DNA of 64,000 nucleotides from an uncultured Acidobacteriota bacterium (GCA_937870635.1 CALMZP010000044.1:49417-113416); one strand, 5' to 3'; positions 43,065-52,827 are shown, counted from the first letter of the stretch. Notes: a model not told the origin generated them from the letters alone. Made by a program: numbers and translations.

Positions 43065-44270
43065 ATGCCGGTACGCAGGTCGTCGCTGTGCCTGTTGTTC
43101 GTATGTCTCTTCGCCGCCACGTCGTCTTTCGCGGCCGCACCCCACTCCATCCAGGTCCTCCGCGCGCACAGGGAGAAGATGCGCGCCGAGTCGAAAGCGA
43201 AAGCGAAGGTCCGCCCGTCTCCCGATGCGCACAGCTGCGACCACACCTCTCCGATTGCGTGCGGCGCCACTGAAACGGGCTCGCTCCAGACCGGAGACTG
43301 CGTGCTCTCCTCCGACGGCACGTTCTACGATCAGTACTCCATTCAGGGGCAGGAGGGGCTGCAGCTGATCATCGAGGCCAAGTCGGCTGCTCTCGACATG
43401 TATCTCGTGCTCCTCGATCCTTCCGGCGGCGTGGCGGACGAGGATGACGATGGCGGCGGCGGCACCGACTCGAGGATCACCTACACACTCAGCGGTGCCG
43501 GCACATGGACGATCATCGTGAACTCGCTCGCGCCGGGAACCGGGTCCTACACGCTCGCGGTCTCGGGCTGCACGATCATCCCGCCGTGCACGAAACCCGC
43601 GGTCCCTCTCACCTGCAACACGATCACCCAGGCCGCCCTCGGCACCGACGACTGCACGTTCCCGGACGGCAGCTATTACGAGAGTTACTCGTTCCAGGGA
43701 ACCGTCGGTCAGGTCGTGACGATCGATCTCAAGGCCGCGGGCTTCGACACGCTTCTAGCGCTCTTCGATCCTTCGGAAGAGATCCTTGATGTCAACGACG
43801 ACGGCCCCTCGGGAACCGACTCCCAGATCGTGGCGGAACTGCCGGTTACCGGAACGTACGTCATCCTGGCCACCAGCTTCGAGTCGGCGCCGACGACCGG
43901 CGCATACTCGCTCGCCCTGGCGTGCGCTGCCGCGCCTGCGTGCAGCACGAACGCGGAGCGCCTCTGTCTGAACAACCGCTTCCTGATCACGACGACGTGG
44001 AAGGATTTCAGCGGCAACACCGGCACCGGCAAGGCCATCCAGCTCACGCCCGATACGGGATCGTTCTGGTTCTTCAACGCCGAGAACCTGGAGCTGATGA
44101 TCAAGGCCCTCGACGGACGAACGGTCAACGGCAAGTGGTGGATCTTCTACGGCGCGCTCTCGAACGTCGAGTACACGATCCACGTCATCGACACCGTCAC
44201 AGGCGCGGTGAAGACGTACTCGAATCCGTCCGGCACGTTTGCCAGCAGAGGCGACACGAACGCGTTCTGA
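43065..44270 (+). CDS. Secreted protein with two PPC-type (pre-peptidase C-terminal) domains
   Basis: A 401-residue exported protein. AGGGG stands 7 bases before the ATG, residues 1-25 are a signal peptide ending FAAAPHS. Two similar beta domains follow, each with GSLQTGDC or AALGTDDC, YDQYSIQGQEG or YESYSFQGTVG, and a closing GAGTWTIIVNS or VTGTYVILATS, the PPC pattern. The last 100 residues (FLITTTWKDFSGNTGTGKAI) form a third beta module frequent at the end of acidobacterial secreted proteins. No catalytic site is seen. Confidence 0.85.
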   Translation: MPVRRSSLCLLFVCLFAATSSFAAAPHSIQVLRAHREKMRAESKAKAKVRPSPDAHSCDHTSPIACGATETGSLQTGDCVLSSDGTFYDQYSIQGQEGLQLIIEAKSAALDMYLVLLDPSGGVADEDDDGGGGTDSRITYTLSGAGTWTIIVNSLAPGTGSYTLAVSGCTIIPPCTKPAVPLTCNTITQAALGTDDCTFPDGSYYESYSFQGTVGQVVTIDLKAAGFDTLLALFDPSEEILDVNDDGPSGTDSQIVAELPVTGTYVILATSFESAPTTGAYSLALACAAAPACSTNAERLCLNNRFLITTTWKDFSGNTGTGKAIQLTPDTGSFWFFNAENLELMIKALDGRTVNGKWWIFYGALSNVEYTIHVIDTVTGAVKTYSNPSGTFASRGDTNAF

Positions 44271-44278
44271 AGAGCTTT

Positions 44279-44313
44279 CTCCTTCTCCCCCGCCGGCCGT
44301 TGCGGAGAAGGAG
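44279..44313 (+). terminator. Hairpin after the PPC protein gene
   Basis: CTCCTTCTCC and GGAGAAGGAG form a 10-bp stem with a 15-base loop just after the stop at 44270. No T-run follows. Confidence 0.6.
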
Positions 44314-44638
44314 CCTTCGGCACGTTTCGTCCAGGTGAATCGCACGCGCGCGGCGATGGCCGTGGCCAGAAGATCGGAAAAGAACAGGGTCTGGAGACTG
44401 CGAACGAGCCGCCTGCCATGTCCGCTCGGAATCGCCTGATTGAACGACACATCGACCGCGGCTCAACTCACCGGGAGGGGCAACCCACGATGGCGGCAAA
44501 CGAGGACTCTTCAGTAAGATACCGGCCGGCTTCCGACGCAGCCTAATCCATTGACCATCCGCCGCGGTGCATGTTTGACAATGTTAGGCTGGTTAGGTCC
44601 ATTAAGAGCCGGACGCTGATTGCGGCGTTGCACGCTGC

Positions 44639-44821
44639 TCAGACGATCTTTAGAAGATGCGTTCGCCCGTAGCACCCCACTACGCCGAGCAAGAGTTTGG
44701 TTTCACCGCGCTCAAACTGCACCTGGATCGTGCACCGCGCGGGCGTAGCCCAGAGGCTCGAGCTCTGCGCCATTAGCTCAATCGTGTAGAGGGCTGACGG
44801 AAGATACGTGTCGTAGAACAC
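44639..44821 (-). CDS. Possible small gene or remnant in a gene-poor patch
   Basis: A 60-residue frame starting at GTG (MFYDTYLPSALYTIE) and ending TKLLLGVVGCYGRTHL... reads like a protein with a beta-rich core, and its frame is open a little further upstream (DYLRARIDVNV). No ribosome site, no recognised family. It may be the tail of a decayed gene. The surrounding 44314-44896 stretch shows nothing else that I can support. Confidence 0.25.
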   Translation of the reverse strand: MFYDTYLPSALYTIELMAQSSSLWATPARCTIQVQFERGETKLLLGVVGCYGRTHLLKIV

Positions 44822-44896
44822 GTTGACATCGATGCGGGCGCGTAGATAATCACCGCATCATCCCCAGCCGGTCTTCCCTCGGGAGGGTCGCTGGCC

Positions 44897-44926
44897 ACCT
44901 CCGGTTGCGACCCGGAGGTTTTTTTT
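44897..44926 (+). terminator. Intrinsic terminator
   Basis: ACCTCCGG and CCGGAGGT form an 8-bp stem followed by eight T. The GGAGG of its right arm lies 8 bases before GTG 44927, so it also looks like the ribosome site of the remnant that follows. Confidence 0.8.
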
Positions 44927-45058
44927 GTGGCGAACAGAACCGTATTCATCATCGACGGGTTCAACCTGTATCACGAAAGACGCATACGCACGGTTTCAGT
45001 TCGCCGACCCGTTAATCCTTTCCGACGGCACCTCGCTGCAAAGCCCTCGTCGTGGTAG
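44927..45058 (+). pseudogene. 5' remnant of a NYN-domain (PIN-like) RNase gene
   Basis: The reading GTG-GCG... gives VANRTVFIIDGFNLYH, the start of NYN/DUF88 domain proteins, whose first Asp binds the catalytic metal. After Tyr-His the sequence turns into an Arg-rich run and stops at residue 43, so about three quarters of the domain is missing. Neither other frame recovers it cleanly. A decayed gene head is the best reading. Confidence 0.6.
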
Positions 45059-45188
45059 CGGCTGCCCAACTCCACGCAACCTTCACTCCGATGTCAACTC
45101 GAGTGTGGACGATAAACCAAAGACATCACGATCGAAGAGCTTCCACCCTCCCTGTTCGATCTGCCTGCGCATTGAGTAGAGTTGTCCC

Positions 45189-45908
45189 GTGCGACTCGAC
45201 CAGGCGGTTGCGGCGCGGTTCAACATTTCCCGGCGGAAAGCGCGGGAGCACCTCGCCGCCGGGCGTGTTCTGGTCAACAGGCGGCGTGTCGCCGTAGCCT
45301 CGCGCGAGGTCGCGCCTGAAGACGAGCTCTCCCTGATCAGCGAGGATGCGCCGCGCGCGACGGTCCTCGCCTCCACGCCGCAGTGGATCGCCTTCGACAA
45401 ACCGGCCGGGCTTCCCACACAACCGATGCGCGAGCGGTCGCACATCTCGCTCGAGGACATCGCCCGCGGTCAGTACGGATCGATCTATCTCGTCCATCGA
45501 CTCGATACGCCGACGAGCGGCGTGGTGATCTTCGCCCGGACAAAAGAATCGGCGGCCCGGCTCTCCGCGCTTTTCGCTGCGGGCGACGTCGCGAAGACCT
45601 ACATTGCCGTAGCCGAAGGTGAGATCGATCGCGAGATGACCATCGACAGCGGGATCGACGGTAAACCAGCGCTGACGATCGTCAGGCCTCTCCGGAAGGC
45701 GATGCTCGGCACGCTGGTGGAGGTCGACATCAGGACCGGCCGGACGCACCAGATCCGCATCCATCTCTCTTCGACCGGCCATCCGGTTGCCGGCGATCGA
45801 CGGTACGGATCGACCATGAATGCACCTCGCCTGATGCTTCACGCCTTCCGTCTTCAGCATGATGAGATCGGCACGATCGAATCACCGGTCCCGGCCGATT
45901 TCGTCTGA
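45189..45908 (+). CDS. RluA-family pseudouridine synthase
   Basis: A 239-residue protein. An S4 RNA-binding domain (residues 1-60, RLDQAVAARFNISRRKAREH) precedes the catalytic domain with VHRLDTPTSGVVIFART, which holds the catalytic Asp, and GRTHQIRIHLSSTGHPVAGD. The target (23S rRNA or tRNA) cannot be read. The start is GTG, with TAGAGT six bases upstream and no ribosome site. It is followed 15 bases later by hslV. Confidence 0.92.
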   Translation: MRLDQAVAARFNISRRKAREHLAAGRVLVNRRRVAVASREVAPEDELSLISEDAPRATVLASTPQWIAFDKPAGLPTQPMRERSHISLEDIARGQYGSIYLVHRLDTPTSGVVIFARTKESAARLSALFAAGDVAKTYIAVAEGEIDREMTIDSGIDGKPALTIVRPLRKAMLGTLVEVDIRTGRTHQIRIHLSSTGHPVAGDRRYGSTMNAPRLMLHAFRLQHDEIGTIESPVPADFV

Positions 45909-45923
45909 TACGATTCGCGCCCT

Positions 45924-46463
45924 ATGAATGACGCCGTCATTCACGCAACCACGGTGATCTGCGTTCGCCGCGATGGCCAGGTGGCCATGGCCGGCGACGG
46001 TCAGGTCACCATCGGCAACACCGTGATGAAGCACGGCGCGGCGAAGGTACGCCGCATGTATCACGACAAGATCCTGGCAGGCTTCGCAGGGTCGGCTGCC
46101 GACGCATTCGCGCTCTTTTCACGCTTCGAGGCGAAGCTCGAGGAGTATCGCGGCAACCTCGAGCGGTCCGTCGTCGAGCTCGCCAAGGACTGGCGCATGG
46201 ACAAATACCTCCGTCAGCTCCAGGCGTTTCTCATCGTCGCCAACAACGAAAAGGCATTTCTCATCTCCGGCACGGGTGACCTCATCCAGCCCGACGACGG
46301 AATCCTCGCCATCGGCTCGGGCGGCTCATTTGCCCTCGCTGCGGCCCGCGCTCTGATCCAGCACACGCCCATGACCGCGCCCCAGATCGCAGCCGAGTCG
46401 TTGCGCATCGCATCAACGATCTGCATCTATACGAACGACAACATCACCGTCGAAAGCCTCTGA
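45924..46463 (+). CDS. hslV: ATP-dependent protease subunit HslV
   Basis: A 179-residue proteasome-like peptidase. The catalytic Thr begins the mature chain after the short propeptide MNDAVIHA ([20 protein letters not shown]), and [16 protein letters not shown] and [14 protein letters not shown] are typical. An extended -10 (TGATACGAT) ends 9 bases before the ATG, and no ribosome site is seen. The stop shares one base with the hslU start. Confidence 0.97.
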   Translation: MNDAVIHATTVICVRRDGQVAMAGDGQVTIGNTVMKHGAAKVRRMYHDKILAGFAGSAADAFALFSRFEAKLEEYRGNLERSVVELAKDWRMDKYLRQLQAFLIVANNEKAFLISGTGDLIQPDDGILAIGSGGSFALAAARALIQHTPMTAPQIAAESLRIASTICIYTNDNITVESL

Positions 46464-47857
46464 TGGTCATCCAGCTTCCCGCGCAGAATGAAGAGCTCTC
46501 CGGCGATCGCCTCACGCCGCGGGAGATCGTCCGCGAGCTCGACAAGTACATCGTCGGCCAGCGCGCCGCGAAACGCGCCGTGGCCATCGCGCTGCGCAAC
46601 CGTTGGCGCCGCCAGCAGCTGCCGGTGGAGCTGCGCGACGAGATCGCGCCGAAGAACATCATCATGATCGGGCCGACCGGTGTGGGGAAGACCGAGATCG
46701 CGCGGCGTCTCGCGCGCCTGACCCGGTCGCCGTTCCTCAAGATCGAGGCCTCGAAGTTCACCGAGGTCGGGTACGTCGGGCGGGATGTGGAGTCGATCGT
46801 TCGCGACCTCACCGAGCTCGGAGTCAAGCTCGTACGCGAGGAGAAGAACCGCCTGGTTCGGGCCATGGCGGAGCGGAACGCGCGCGAGCGGATCCTCGAC
46901 ATCCTGCTTCCCGACTCCCGGCATGCGCCGGCACGGCCGGCCTTCGTGGCGGCCACACCGGTCGAAGACTCGAGCGGCGAAACCCGCGAGAAGCTCGGCA
47001 AGTGGCTCGACGAGGGTCGGCTGGAGGAGCGCGAGGTCGAGGTGGACGTGAAGGAGCAGTCTTTCCCGTCCTTCGAGATTTTCACTCCGCAGGGCGTCGA
47101 GGAGATGGGCGTCAACGTCAAGGACATGCTCCCCGGCCTCTTCGGCGGCCGTTCCAAGCGGAAGAAGATGCGCCTCGGTGAGGCCCGCGAGGTTCTCATC
47201 GCCGAGGAAGCGGAGAAGCTCGTCGACCAGCAGAATGTCGCGAAGGAGGCGATCGATCGCGTCGAACAGAGCGGCATCGTCTTTCTCGACGAGCTCGACA
47301 AGATCGCCGGACGGCAGCAGTCATCGAGCGGACCGGACGTCTCGCGCGAGGGCGTCCAGCGCGATCTGCTCCCCATCGTCGAGGGCACGACGGTCAACAC
47401 GAAATACGGGATGGTGAAGACGGATCACATCCTCTTCATCGCCGCCGGAGCGTTTCATGTGTCGAAGCCGAGCGACCTCATTCCCGAGCTCCAGGGGCGG
47501 TTCCCGATCCGCGTGGAGCTCGAGTCCCTCACCGAGAACGATTTCGTGCGGATCCTTCGCGAGCCGAAGAACGCCCTGACGATGCAGTACACGGCGCTGC
47601 TCGCCACGGAAGGCGTCAACCTGGTCTTCGGCGACGACGCCACGGAAGAGATCGCGCGTTACGCGGCGCTGGTCAACGAGAAGACGGAGAACATCGGCGC
47701 CCGCCGGCTGCACACGATCCTCGAGCGCCTGCTCGACGAGCTTTCCTTCGAGGCGAGCGAAATGCGCGGCGTGGAGGTCCGGATCGATGCGGCGTATGTG
47801 CAGCGCGTGCTGGCGGATGTGGTGCGGAACGAGGATCTGTCAAGGTACGTGTTGTAG
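46463..47857 (+). CDS. hslU: ATP-dependent protease ATPase subunit HslU
   Basis: A 464-residue AAA+ unfoldase that feeds substrates to Hsl[16 protein letters not shown] is Walker A, an inserted I-domain spans about residues 110-240, [13 protein letters not shown] is Walker B, and [19 protein letters not shown] the sensor-2 region. Length is normal and the C-terminus ends SRYVL, as needed for docking on HslV. Translation is coupled to hslV by a one-base overlap. Confidence 0.97.
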   Translation: MVIQLPAQNEELSGDRLTPREIVRELDKYIVGQRAAKRAVAIALRNRWRRQQLPVELRDEIAPKNIIMIGPTGVGKTEIARRLARLTRSPFLKIEASKFTEVGYVGRDVESIVRDLTELGVKLVREEKNRLVRAMAERNARERILDILLPDSRHAPARPAFVAATPVEDSSGETREKLGKWLDEGRLEEREVEVDVKEQSFPSFEIFTPQGVEEMGVNVKDMLPGLFGGRSKRKKMRLGEAREVLIAEEAEKLVDQQNVAKEAIDRVEQSGIVFLDELDKIAGRQQSSSGPDVSREGVQRDLLPIVEGTTVNTKYGMVKTDHILFIAAGAFHVSKPSDLIPELQGRFPIRVELESLTENDFVRILREPKNALTMQYTALLATEGVNLVFGDDATEEIARYAALVNEKTENIGARRLHTILERLLDELSFEASEMRGVEVRIDAAYVQRVLADVVRNEDLSRYVL

Positions 47858-47860
47858 GGG

Positions 47861-47951
47861 GGAGTGCGGCAGCTTACTGCCGCGTTCTGCGACGAACATC
47901 AGGGCGCAGCAAGCTGCGCCCAGCCGGAGCGGCAGCAAGCTGCCGCACTCC
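47861..47951. repeat. Nested hairpin after hslU (family I)
   Basis: Outer arms GGAGTGCGGCAGCTTACTGC and GCAGCAAGCTGCCGCACTCC pair over the whole element; each arm is itself palindromic, and a further palindrome GGGCGCAGCAAGCTGCGCCC (47902-47921) lies in the middle. It begins 4 bases after the hslU stop. Confidence 0.9.
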
Positions 47952-47991
47952 AAAGCATGATGGCAAGGCCCCGCTCCTCTGATTGGGACCA

Positions 47992-48048
47992 CGCGGGCGA
48001 GATCGCCCGCGCTCCACTGTCATCCCGAGCGCAGCGAGGGACCTGGGT
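47992..48048. repeat. Family A palindrome followed by a family B unit
   Basis: CGCGGGCGAGATCGCCCGCG (47992 on) is joined by CTCCACTGT to CATCCCGAGCGCAGCGAGGG. The A and B families thus occur side by side before the efflux operon end. Confidence 0.85.
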
Positions 48049-48087
48049 GTTGAAGGGGGCGCGAAAATCGTGCGTGCCGTCGCCGGT

Positions 48088-49179
48088 CTACGCTGTCCGT
48101 TTCCTGTACAACGCCACGGCCAGCGAGATCATCACGATGGCGAAGACCACCAGAATGGCCAGCGGCTGCAGGATCTCGGAAAGCCCCGCACCTTTGATCA
48201 GAATCCCTCGCGCGATGGTCACGAAATGGCGCACGGGGTTGATCTGTGAGGCGACCTGCACCCAGGGCGCCATGCTGTCGATCGGCGTGAACAGGCCGCT
48301 GAGCAGAAGATAGATGTTCACGATGAAGAACGTCACGAACATGGCCTGCTGCTGGGTTTCCACGACCGTGGAGATCAGAAGGCCGATGGCGAGCGCGCCG
48401 ACGAGGTAAATCGCCGCAGATGCGAAGAGCAGCACGACGCTCCCGCGCATCGGCACTCCGAAGACCAGCCGGCCGACGACGAGTCCGATCGTCAGCACGA
48501 TGAACCCGAGGACCCAGAAGGGAAGGAGCTTGGCGATGATGAACTCGAGACGGCTGATCGGCGTCACGTTGAGCTGTTCGAGCGTTCCCAGCTCCTTCTC
48601 GCGCGCGATGTTCTGCGAGGCCAGCAGCGTGCCGATCAGTGTGACGAGGGCGACGAGGATGCCCGGCACCATGTAGTGCTTGTAGTTCTGCGCCGGGTTG
48701 TACCAGGCGCGCGTGCGGACGTCGACGATCCCCCCGCCGCCCAGCTCCCGGGAGTATTCGCTCAGGATCCGCGCGGCATAGGACTGGACGATGCCGGCCG
48801 CGGACCCTTTCTCGCCATTGAGGAGCAGTTGCACGGGAGCGCGTCGAATCGTCATGAGATCCGACTCGAAGTTTCTCGGAATGGTGATCACGAGAGTCAC
48901 CGAGCCCTGCAGCAACTCTTCGTTCGCCCGGTCGATCGAGGCTGATGACCCGACGATGTCGAAGTGTCCCGATGCGGCGAATCTGCTGATGAGGCCACGC
49001 GAGGCCGGCGTCCGGTCCTGATCGACCACGTACACCGGCGAATCGCGAATGACGAATGTCGCAGCGTTGGTGAGAACGAGCAGTTGCAGAATCGGAATGA
49101 TGAGCACCTGCGCCATCGTGGTCCGGTCGCGCAGAATGTGCAGCACCTCGGCTCGAGCCAGAACCAGGATTCGCCTCAT
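48088..49179 (-). CDS. ABC-2 type permease (YbhR-like)
   Basis: A 363-residue membrane protein with one N-terminal helix, a large external domain and five C-terminal helices, ending in a basic tail. FVIRDSPVYVVDQDRT opens the external part and REKELGTLEQLNVTPISRLE is the ABC-2 coupling region. It is the last gene of the seven-gene efflux operon and starts 3 bases after the other permease. With that permease it should form the membrane channel of an exporter. Confidence 0.9.
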   Translation of the reverse strand: MRRILVLARAEVLHILRDRTTMAQVLIIPILQLLVLTNAATFVIRDSPVYVVDQDRTPASRGLISRFAASGHFDIVGSSASIDRANEELLQGSVTLVITIPRNFESDLMTIRRAPVQLLLNGEKGSAAGIVQSYAARILSEYSRELGGGGIVDVRTRAWYNPAQNYKHYMVPGILVALVTLIGTLLASQNIAREKELGTLEQLNVTPISRLEFIIAKLLPFWVLGFIVLTIGLVVGRLVFGVPMRGSVVLLFASAAIYLVGALAIGLLISTVVETQQQAMFVTFFIVNIYLLLSGLFTPIDSMAPWVQVASQINPVRHFVTIARGILIKGAGLSEILQPLAILVVFAIVMISLAVALYRKRTA

Positions 49180-49182
49180 CGT

Positions 49183-50280
49183 TTACTCCAGCCGGGCGTG
49201 GAACGAGCGGACGCTCAGCGTGAGCAGCACGGCCGCCATGCCGGCAAGTACGAGCGTCTCTCGCCAGAGATGCTCGATTCCGATTCCCTTCAGCATGATT
49301 CCCCGCACGATCACGACAAACCACTTCGCCGGAACGATGTTGCCCAGCCACTGCAGCGGCGTGGGCATGCTCTCCAGCGGAAAGAGAAAGCCCGACAGAA
49401 TCAGCGTTGGCAGCATCGTTCCCAGCAATGCCATGGTCATCGCCACCCGCTGATTGGCCGAGCGCGCCGAGATGAGGACGCCCAGTGCCAGCGAAACCAG
49501 AATGAACAGCATCGACTCGGCCATCAGAAGCGGTCCGCTCCCACGGAAAGGAACCCGGAAGACGATGCGCGCCTCGAGAACGACGCCGACCACACTGATG
49601 AAGCCGATCGCAAGATACGGAGTCACCTTTCCGACGATGATTTGCCACGGCCGGAGCGGAGACACCAGCAGCGCTTCCATCGTTCCCGTTTCCTTTTCCC
49701 GCGTCAGCGTGATCGCCGTCATGAGCGAAGAGATGATCGTGAGGACGAACGCCATGAGCCCCGGTACGAAAAGGTTCTTGCTCTCCGCGGTCGGGTTGAA
49801 TCGAAGCCGCGGCCGCGGAACGATCACGACTCCCCTCTGCTGCTCGGGCGGGAGAAGGGTCTGCATCGCGCTCACGAGGTACCCCTGAATCGTTGCGCCC
49901 GTGTTGGGCTCGGTGGCATCCGAAATGAGCAGGACCTGCGCTCGTTCGCCGCGGCCGAGTGCCTGCGCGAAACCCGGCTCGAGTACGACCGCGGCCTGCG
50001 CTTCTCCACTTCGGAAGAGCCCTTCGAGAGGTTCCGTGTTCGGAAGCGTCGCCACGACCTTGAACACGCCGCCGCCGGCCAGGCGGCTTCGAAGCATCGT
50101 CGTGACCGCGTCTGGCCTCGAGTCGACGATGGCAATGCGCACGTCCTGCACGTCGGTCCGTACCGCGTAGCCGAAGAGGACGACCTGGATGACCGGAAGC
50201 AGCAGGATCACCGCGAGCGTGCGCCGGTCCCGCAGGATGTGGTACGCCTCCTTGCGAAGCAGGCCTGCGAGCGCTTTCAT
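49183..50280 (-). CDS. ABC-2 type permease (YbhS-like)
   Basis: A 365-residue membrane protein of the same type as its neighbour: N-terminal helix, external domain (VRIAIVDSRPDAVTTMLRS), and a C-terminal bundle beginning after LTREKETGTMEALLVSPLRP. Its start overlaps the ATPase stop upstream by 4 bases (ATGA). The two permeases are paralogues and probably act as a heterodimer. Confidence 0.9.
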   Translation of the reverse strand: MKALAGLLRKEAYHILRDRRTLAVILLLPVIQVVLFGYAVRTDVQDVRIAIVDSRPDAVTTMLRSRLAGGGVFKVVATLPNTEPLEGLFRSGEAQAAVVLEPGFAQALGRGERAQVLLISDATEPNTGATIQGYLVSAMQTLLPPEQQRGVVIVPRPRLRFNPTAESKNLFVPGLMAFVLTIISSLMTAITLTREKETGTMEALLVSPLRPWQIIVGKVTPYLAIGFISVVGVVLEARIVFRVPFRGSGPLLMAESMLFILVSLALGVLISARSANQRVAMTMALLGTMLPTLILSGFLFPLESMPTPLQWLGNIVPAKWFVVIVRGIMLKGIGIEHLWRETLVLAGMAAVLLTLSVRSFHARLE

Positions 50281-51014
50281 CGCGATGCCTCCGCGGGCCG
50301 GGCGAGACTCACGAAGAGATCGTCGATCGAATCGACGGCAAACTCCTTTTTCAGCTCCGCGGGGCTCCCCATCGCCGCGATCCGCCCCGCCACCATGATG
50401 GAGATGCGATCACAGTATTCCGCTTCGTCCATGTAGTGTGTGGTGACCAGGACCGTGGTGCCTTCCGCAGCGGCCTCGTAGATCAGCTCCCAGAACTGAC
50501 GGCGGGTGATGGGATCGACGCCGCCTGTCGGTTCGTCGAGAAAGACGATTCCGGGGCGATGAAGCAGAGCGACCGAGAAGGCGAGCTTCTGCCTCCAGCC
50601 GAGAGGAAGCGCCTTCACGCGCATCTCCGAGGCGGCCTGAAGGTCGAGGCGGGACAGCATCTGGTCGAGGCGCTCGTTCACCTGCCGCTTCGAAACACCG
50701 TAGATGCCGCCGTAGAGGTGTCCGTTCTCCCGCAGCGTCAGATCCTCGTAAAGCGAGAAGCGCTGGCTCATGTAGCCGATCGACTTCTTCACAGACTCCG
50801 CCTGCGTAGCGACGTCGTATCCAGCGACTTTCGCTTCACCGCTGGTTGGCGACAGCAGTCCGATGAGCATGCGGATGGCAGTCGTCTTTCCCGCACCGTT
50901 CGCACCGAGGAAGCCGAAGACTTCACCGGCGGCGACGTCGAAGGTGATCCGATCGACCGCGGTGAACTGGCCGAACCTTCTCGTCAGGTCGCGGGCCTGA
51001 ATGGCCACGCTCAT
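50277..51014 (-). CDS. ABC transporter ATP-binding protein
   Basis: A 245-residue ATPase. Walker A GANGAGKTTAIRML, a signature-like ALPLGWRQKLAFSVALL (the canonical LSGG is replaced), Walker B GIVFLDEPTGGVDP and the His switch TTHYMDEAEYC are present. It overlaps the upstream ATPase and downstream permease by 4 bases each. In E. coli YbhF the two ATPases are one fused protein; here they are separate genes. Confidence 0.93.
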   Translation of the reverse strand: MSVAIQARDLTRRFGQFTAVDRITFDVAAGEVFGFLGANGAGKTTAIRMLIGLLSPTSGEAKVAGYDVATQAESVKKSIGYMSQRFSLYEDLTLRENGHLYGGIYGVSKRQVNERLDQMLSRLDLQAASEMRVKALPLGWRQKLAFSVALLHRPGIVFLDEPTGGVDPITRRQFWELIYEAAAEGTTVLVTTHYMDEAEYCDRISIMVAGRIAAMGSPAELKKEFAVDSIDDLFVSLARPAEASR

Positions 51015-51940
51015 GGCGACGTCCCCGTCATCAGGTCCATGAAACTGTCCTCGATCGTCGGTGCCAGCGGCCGGACCTCGACGTCGTCATGACCGCGCGC
51101 GGTCATGAAGTTCCGGATGTCCGATGCGATCTCGCCGGCGGGCAGGTCGCGGGCGTCGGTGTAATGAAGCTCGTCTCCGAAGGGAAAGATCGTCCGCGTG
51201 TGTGGGAACGATCGGATCGCCAGGAGCGCGGCGTACCTCTTGTGCGATCGAATTCCGAGAAGCGGCCTGCCGAACGCGCCGCGGATCGCCTCGGGAACAT
51301 CGATGGACAGCAGTCGTCCCCGCTGCATGAGCGCGACACGGTCGCACCGATTGGCCTCGTCCATGTAGGGAGTGGAGACGACGATCGTGAGCCCGCTCGC
51401 TTTGAGCTCCGCGAGCAGGTCCCAGAATTCGCGCCGCGAGACGGCGTCGACGCCAGTGGTCGGCTCATCGAGCAGCAGGATCTGGGGGCGATGGACGAGC
51501 GCACAGGAGAGCGCGAGCTTCTGCTTCATTCCGCCGGAGAGCGCGCCGGCGCGTCGCTCCCGGAACGGCTCGATCTGCCGGTAGATCGGCGCGATCCTCT
51601 CGTACTCCCGCTCGATCGACGTGCCGAAGACCGATGCGTAGAACCGCAGATTCTCCTCGACGCTCAGATCGGGATAGAGCGAGAATCTGCCGGGCATGTA
51701 GCCGAGTCGCGGGCGAATCTTCCACAGCCCCGAGACCACGTCGTCCCCGAGGACGTTCACTGATCCCTCATCGGGAACGAGGAGAGTGGCGATGATTCGG
51801 AAGAGTGTCGTCTTGCCGCCGCCGTCGGGACCGATGAATCCGAAGAGCTCGCCGGGCTCGATCGAAACGGATACGTCATCGAGCGCGGTCGTCGCGCCGA
51901 ATCGTTTCGTGACCCCGTTGACGACAATGGCCGCGCTCAT
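51011..51940 (-). CDS. ABC transporter ATP-binding protein
   Basis: A 309-residue ATPase. Walker A is GPDGGGKTTLFRII, the signature LSGGMKQKLALSCALVHRP, Walker B ILLLDEPTTGVDAVS, followed by STPYMDEANRC where the switch His is replaced by Pro/Tyr context, and a C-terminal extension of 90 residues. It probably pairs with the next ATPase as an asymmetric dimer. Starts overlap neighbours by 4 bases. Confidence 0.93.
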   Translation of the reverse strand: MSAAIVVNGVTKRFGATTALDDVSVSIEPGELFGFIGPDGGGKTTLFRIIATLLVPDEGSVNVLGDDVVSGLWKIRPRLGYMPGRFSLYPDLSVEENLRFYASVFGTSIEREYERIAPIYRQIEPFRERRAGALSGGMKQKLALSCALVHRPQILLLDEPTTGVDAVSRREFWDLLAELKASGLTIVVSTPYMDEANRCDRVALMQRGRLLSIDVPEAIRGAFGRPLLGIRSHKRYAALLAIRSFPHTRTIFPFGDELHYTDARDLPAGEIASDIRNFMTARGHDDVEVRPLAPTIEDSFMDLMTGTSP

Positions 51941-52827
51941 GTCCGCGCCGTGAAGTCCACTTCTGCGGGCATGCCGATCTTCAGCACCCCGTTCGGATTC
52001 GGGACGCGGATCTTGATCGCGTAGACGAGATCGGCGCGCTCTTCACGCGTCTGGATCGGTGTGGGGGTGAACTCCGCATCCGGCGAGACCCACCTGACGA
52101 TGCCATTGACCGACTGCCGCTGCTCGCCTGCGTCAAAGGAAACGGTGGCCTGCTGTCCCACCTTCACCGCAGTCAGCTGCGTTTCGGTGATGTACGCGCG
52201 CACCTCCATCGATTCGAGGTTTGCGATCCGATAGAGCGGCGCGCCCGGATGAGTCATCTCGCCGGCGCGCGCATAGACGACGAGCACCGTTCCTGCGACG
52301 GGGTTCACGATCTGATTTTTCGACAGCCGATCGCCCGCCTGCGCCACGCGGGCCTCCGCCGCTTCGACCTCGCGCCGGATCGTATTTGCCTGAGCCTGAG
52401 CGCCCTGAATCTTCTCGTTCAGCACACGGTACTCGCCTTCCGCGACGTCGAGTTGCTGTGCCGTTGCTGCCCGCTGTTCCACGAGCCTGAGAGTCCGCTC
52501 GTAGGTGCGACGCGCGATCTCACGCTGCACCTGGAGAGCGTCGATCTGCTGGGCGACTTCATCGAGACGTGCCGAGGCCGCGCTGCGCTGGGCCGTAAGC
52601 TGCTGCTGTTCGAGGGCGACGCCGGTCGTTTCAATGGTTCCGACGAGGGTCGCCGGCGCGAGACGATCCCCTTCCTTCGGCGTGAACGCGACGATGCGCC
52701 CCGCCGCCTCGGCACTCACGACGACCTCCGTCGTCTCGACGTTGCCGTAGGCGTCGGGCGTGTCGGCTTTTCGGCACCCGGCCACCGCCACGGCGCAGAT
52801 CAGAGCGATCAGAATTTTCCGCATCAA
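51937..52827 (-). CDS. HlyD-family membrane fusion protein (YbhG-like)
   Basis: A 296-residue periplasmic adaptor. A lipoprotein-like signal (AVAVAGCRKADTPD, lipobox Cys18) is followed by the lipoyl halves (VVVSAEAAGRIVAFTPKEGD and NPVAGTVLVVYARAGE), a coiled-coil hairpin of about residues 75-165, and a beta-barrel domain. It should bridge the ABC permeases and the TolC-like channel. Confidence 0.93.
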   Translation of the reverse strand: MMRKILIALICAVAVAGCRKADTPDAYGNVETTEVVVSAEAAGRIVAFTPKEGDRLAPATLVGTIETTGVALEQQQLTAQRSAASARLDEVAQQIDALQVQREIARRTYERTLRLVEQRAATAQQLDVAEGEYRVLNEKIQGAQAQANTIRREVEAAEARVAQAGDRLSKNQIVNPVAGTVLVVYARAGEMTHPGAPLYRIANLESMEVRAYITETQLTAVKVGQQATVSFDAGEQRQSVNGIVRWVSPDAEFTPTPIQTREERADLVYAIKIRVPNPNGVLKIGMPAEVDFTART

